Shown one piece after another: positions 63,673-64,000 of a stretch of 64,000 nt of DNA. A program made the translations under genes and the position numbers. The DNA is from Thalassobaculum sp. OXR-137. GTDB lineage: Bacteria > Pseudomonadota > Alphaproteobacteria > Thalassobaculales > Thalassobaculaceae. A model generated the notes under the pieces. It searched no databases. It was given only the letters and a program-made list of their open reading frames with translations, and was not told where the DNA came from. Within the stretch, counting starts at the first letter, position 1; the number at the start of each line of letters is the position of its first letter. The DNA lies in contig NZ_CP139715.1 of NCBI RefSeq assembly GCF_034377285.1, positions 5,002,501-5,066,500 of the forward strand, in the 5' to 3' direction.

Positions 63673-64000
63673 TTATCCGAACAGGCCCAGCAGGGTCTGC
63701 GGACGCTGGTTGGCAATGCCGAGCGTCTGGATCGACAGCTGCTGCTGCACCTGCTTCGAGGTCAGGCGGGCCGACTCGCGGGCCAGATCGGCGTCCACGA
63801 TGTTGCCCAGGCCTTCTTCGGTGGCATCCGAAATCTGCTCCAGGAAGGAGGTCTGCAGCTCGAGAGCCCGAACCTCCGCGCCGAGCGAACCGAGAGCGGC
63901 GTTAACCACCGACTCCAGGTTGGCGTACTGGTTGGCGATCACGCCCTGGGCGTTGGTGGCCGAGGTCACCGCACCCGCCGCCAGAGACTGGGTCAGCGTG
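63673..64000 (-). CDS. fliC: Flagellin (copy 3), 5' part beyond the window
   Basis: The C-terminal 109 residues of a third flagellin; its N terminus lies past the window end and no start codon should be read here (GTG in-frame at 63969 is internal). The D1/D0 end (QYANLESVVNAALGSLGAEVRALELQTSFLEQISDATEEGLGNIVDADLARESARLTSKQVQQQLSIQTLGIANQRPQ) is complete. It is nearest to copy 2. Three tandem flagellins suggest a composite filament. Confidence 0.95.
   Translation of the reverse strand, partial: TLTQSLAAGAVTSATNAQGVIANQYANLESVVNAALGSLGAEVRALELQTSFLEQISDATEEGLGNIVDADLARESARLTSKQVQQQLSIQTLGIANQRPQTLLGLFG

Overview
The window is GC-rich, almost fully coding, and reads as an alphaproteobacterial chromosome, most like a motile Rhodospirillales-type organism (genus not determinable from sequence alone). 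The alphaproteobacterial markers are FlbT, FlaF, FliX, CckA, a one-cysteine DksA, the recA-alaS gene order, a DUF6468/MotE pair beside fliM, and a MerR-type LiuR regulator. No tRNA, rRNA, CRISPR array, insertion sequence or prophage was seen.

Positions 1-18,200 are metabolic. A branched-chain (leucine) catabolic set lies on the minus strand: LiuR, a hotdog thioesterase, isovaleryl-CoA dehydrogenase, methylcrotonyl-CoA carboxylase beta and alpha chains, and an enoyl-CoA hydratase. It is interspersed with a DsbA-like isomerase, an SDR, DUF1989, RidA, 3-methyladenine glycosylase I and an SLC13 permease. Plus-strand insertions are a dimethylargininase, a TPR membrane protein and a HIT protein. 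A perfect 16-nt palindrome sits just upstream of liuR, and a divergent hydantoinase/oxoprolinase pair follows. Three GTCATCCCG-type inverted-repeat elements lie between genes.

Positions 18,200-27,700 hold a translationally coupled MoxR ATPase / small secreted protein / VWA protein / NlpC-P60 unit, then alaS, recA (with an SOS-type promoter) and the hybrid kinase cckA.

Positions 27,800-64,000 are a large flagellar and chemotaxis region. Units seen: flgB-flgC-fliE-fliQ-fliR-flhB(-cckA) on minus; an FlhB C-terminal paralogue, an unknown ORF, fliO and fliP on plus; cheY, a divergent cheZ, two tandem MotB-like proteins and a 1207-residue secreted TPR protein on minus; fliL-fliM-DUF6468-motE on minus; flgF-flgG-flgA-flgH and flgI-flgJ-flgN-like on plus; fliX, dksA, a TPR protein, a FlaG-like protein, flgK-flgL, flaF and a flagellin on minus; flbT-flaF2 followed by two TPR-glycosyltransferase genes; a third such gene; a second flagellin; and a third flagellin cut by the window end. 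Many of these units are preceded by GG-N10-GC (sigma-54) elements, so the locus looks like one RpoN-driven flagellar hierarchy.

The most notable points are three divergent TPR + glycosyltransferase-fold paralogues woven into the flagellin/FlaF/FlbT genes (candidate flagellin glycosylation machinery), and the unusual cheY-cheZ-MotB-MotB-TPR operon that has MotB-like membrane proteins without a neighbouring MotA.
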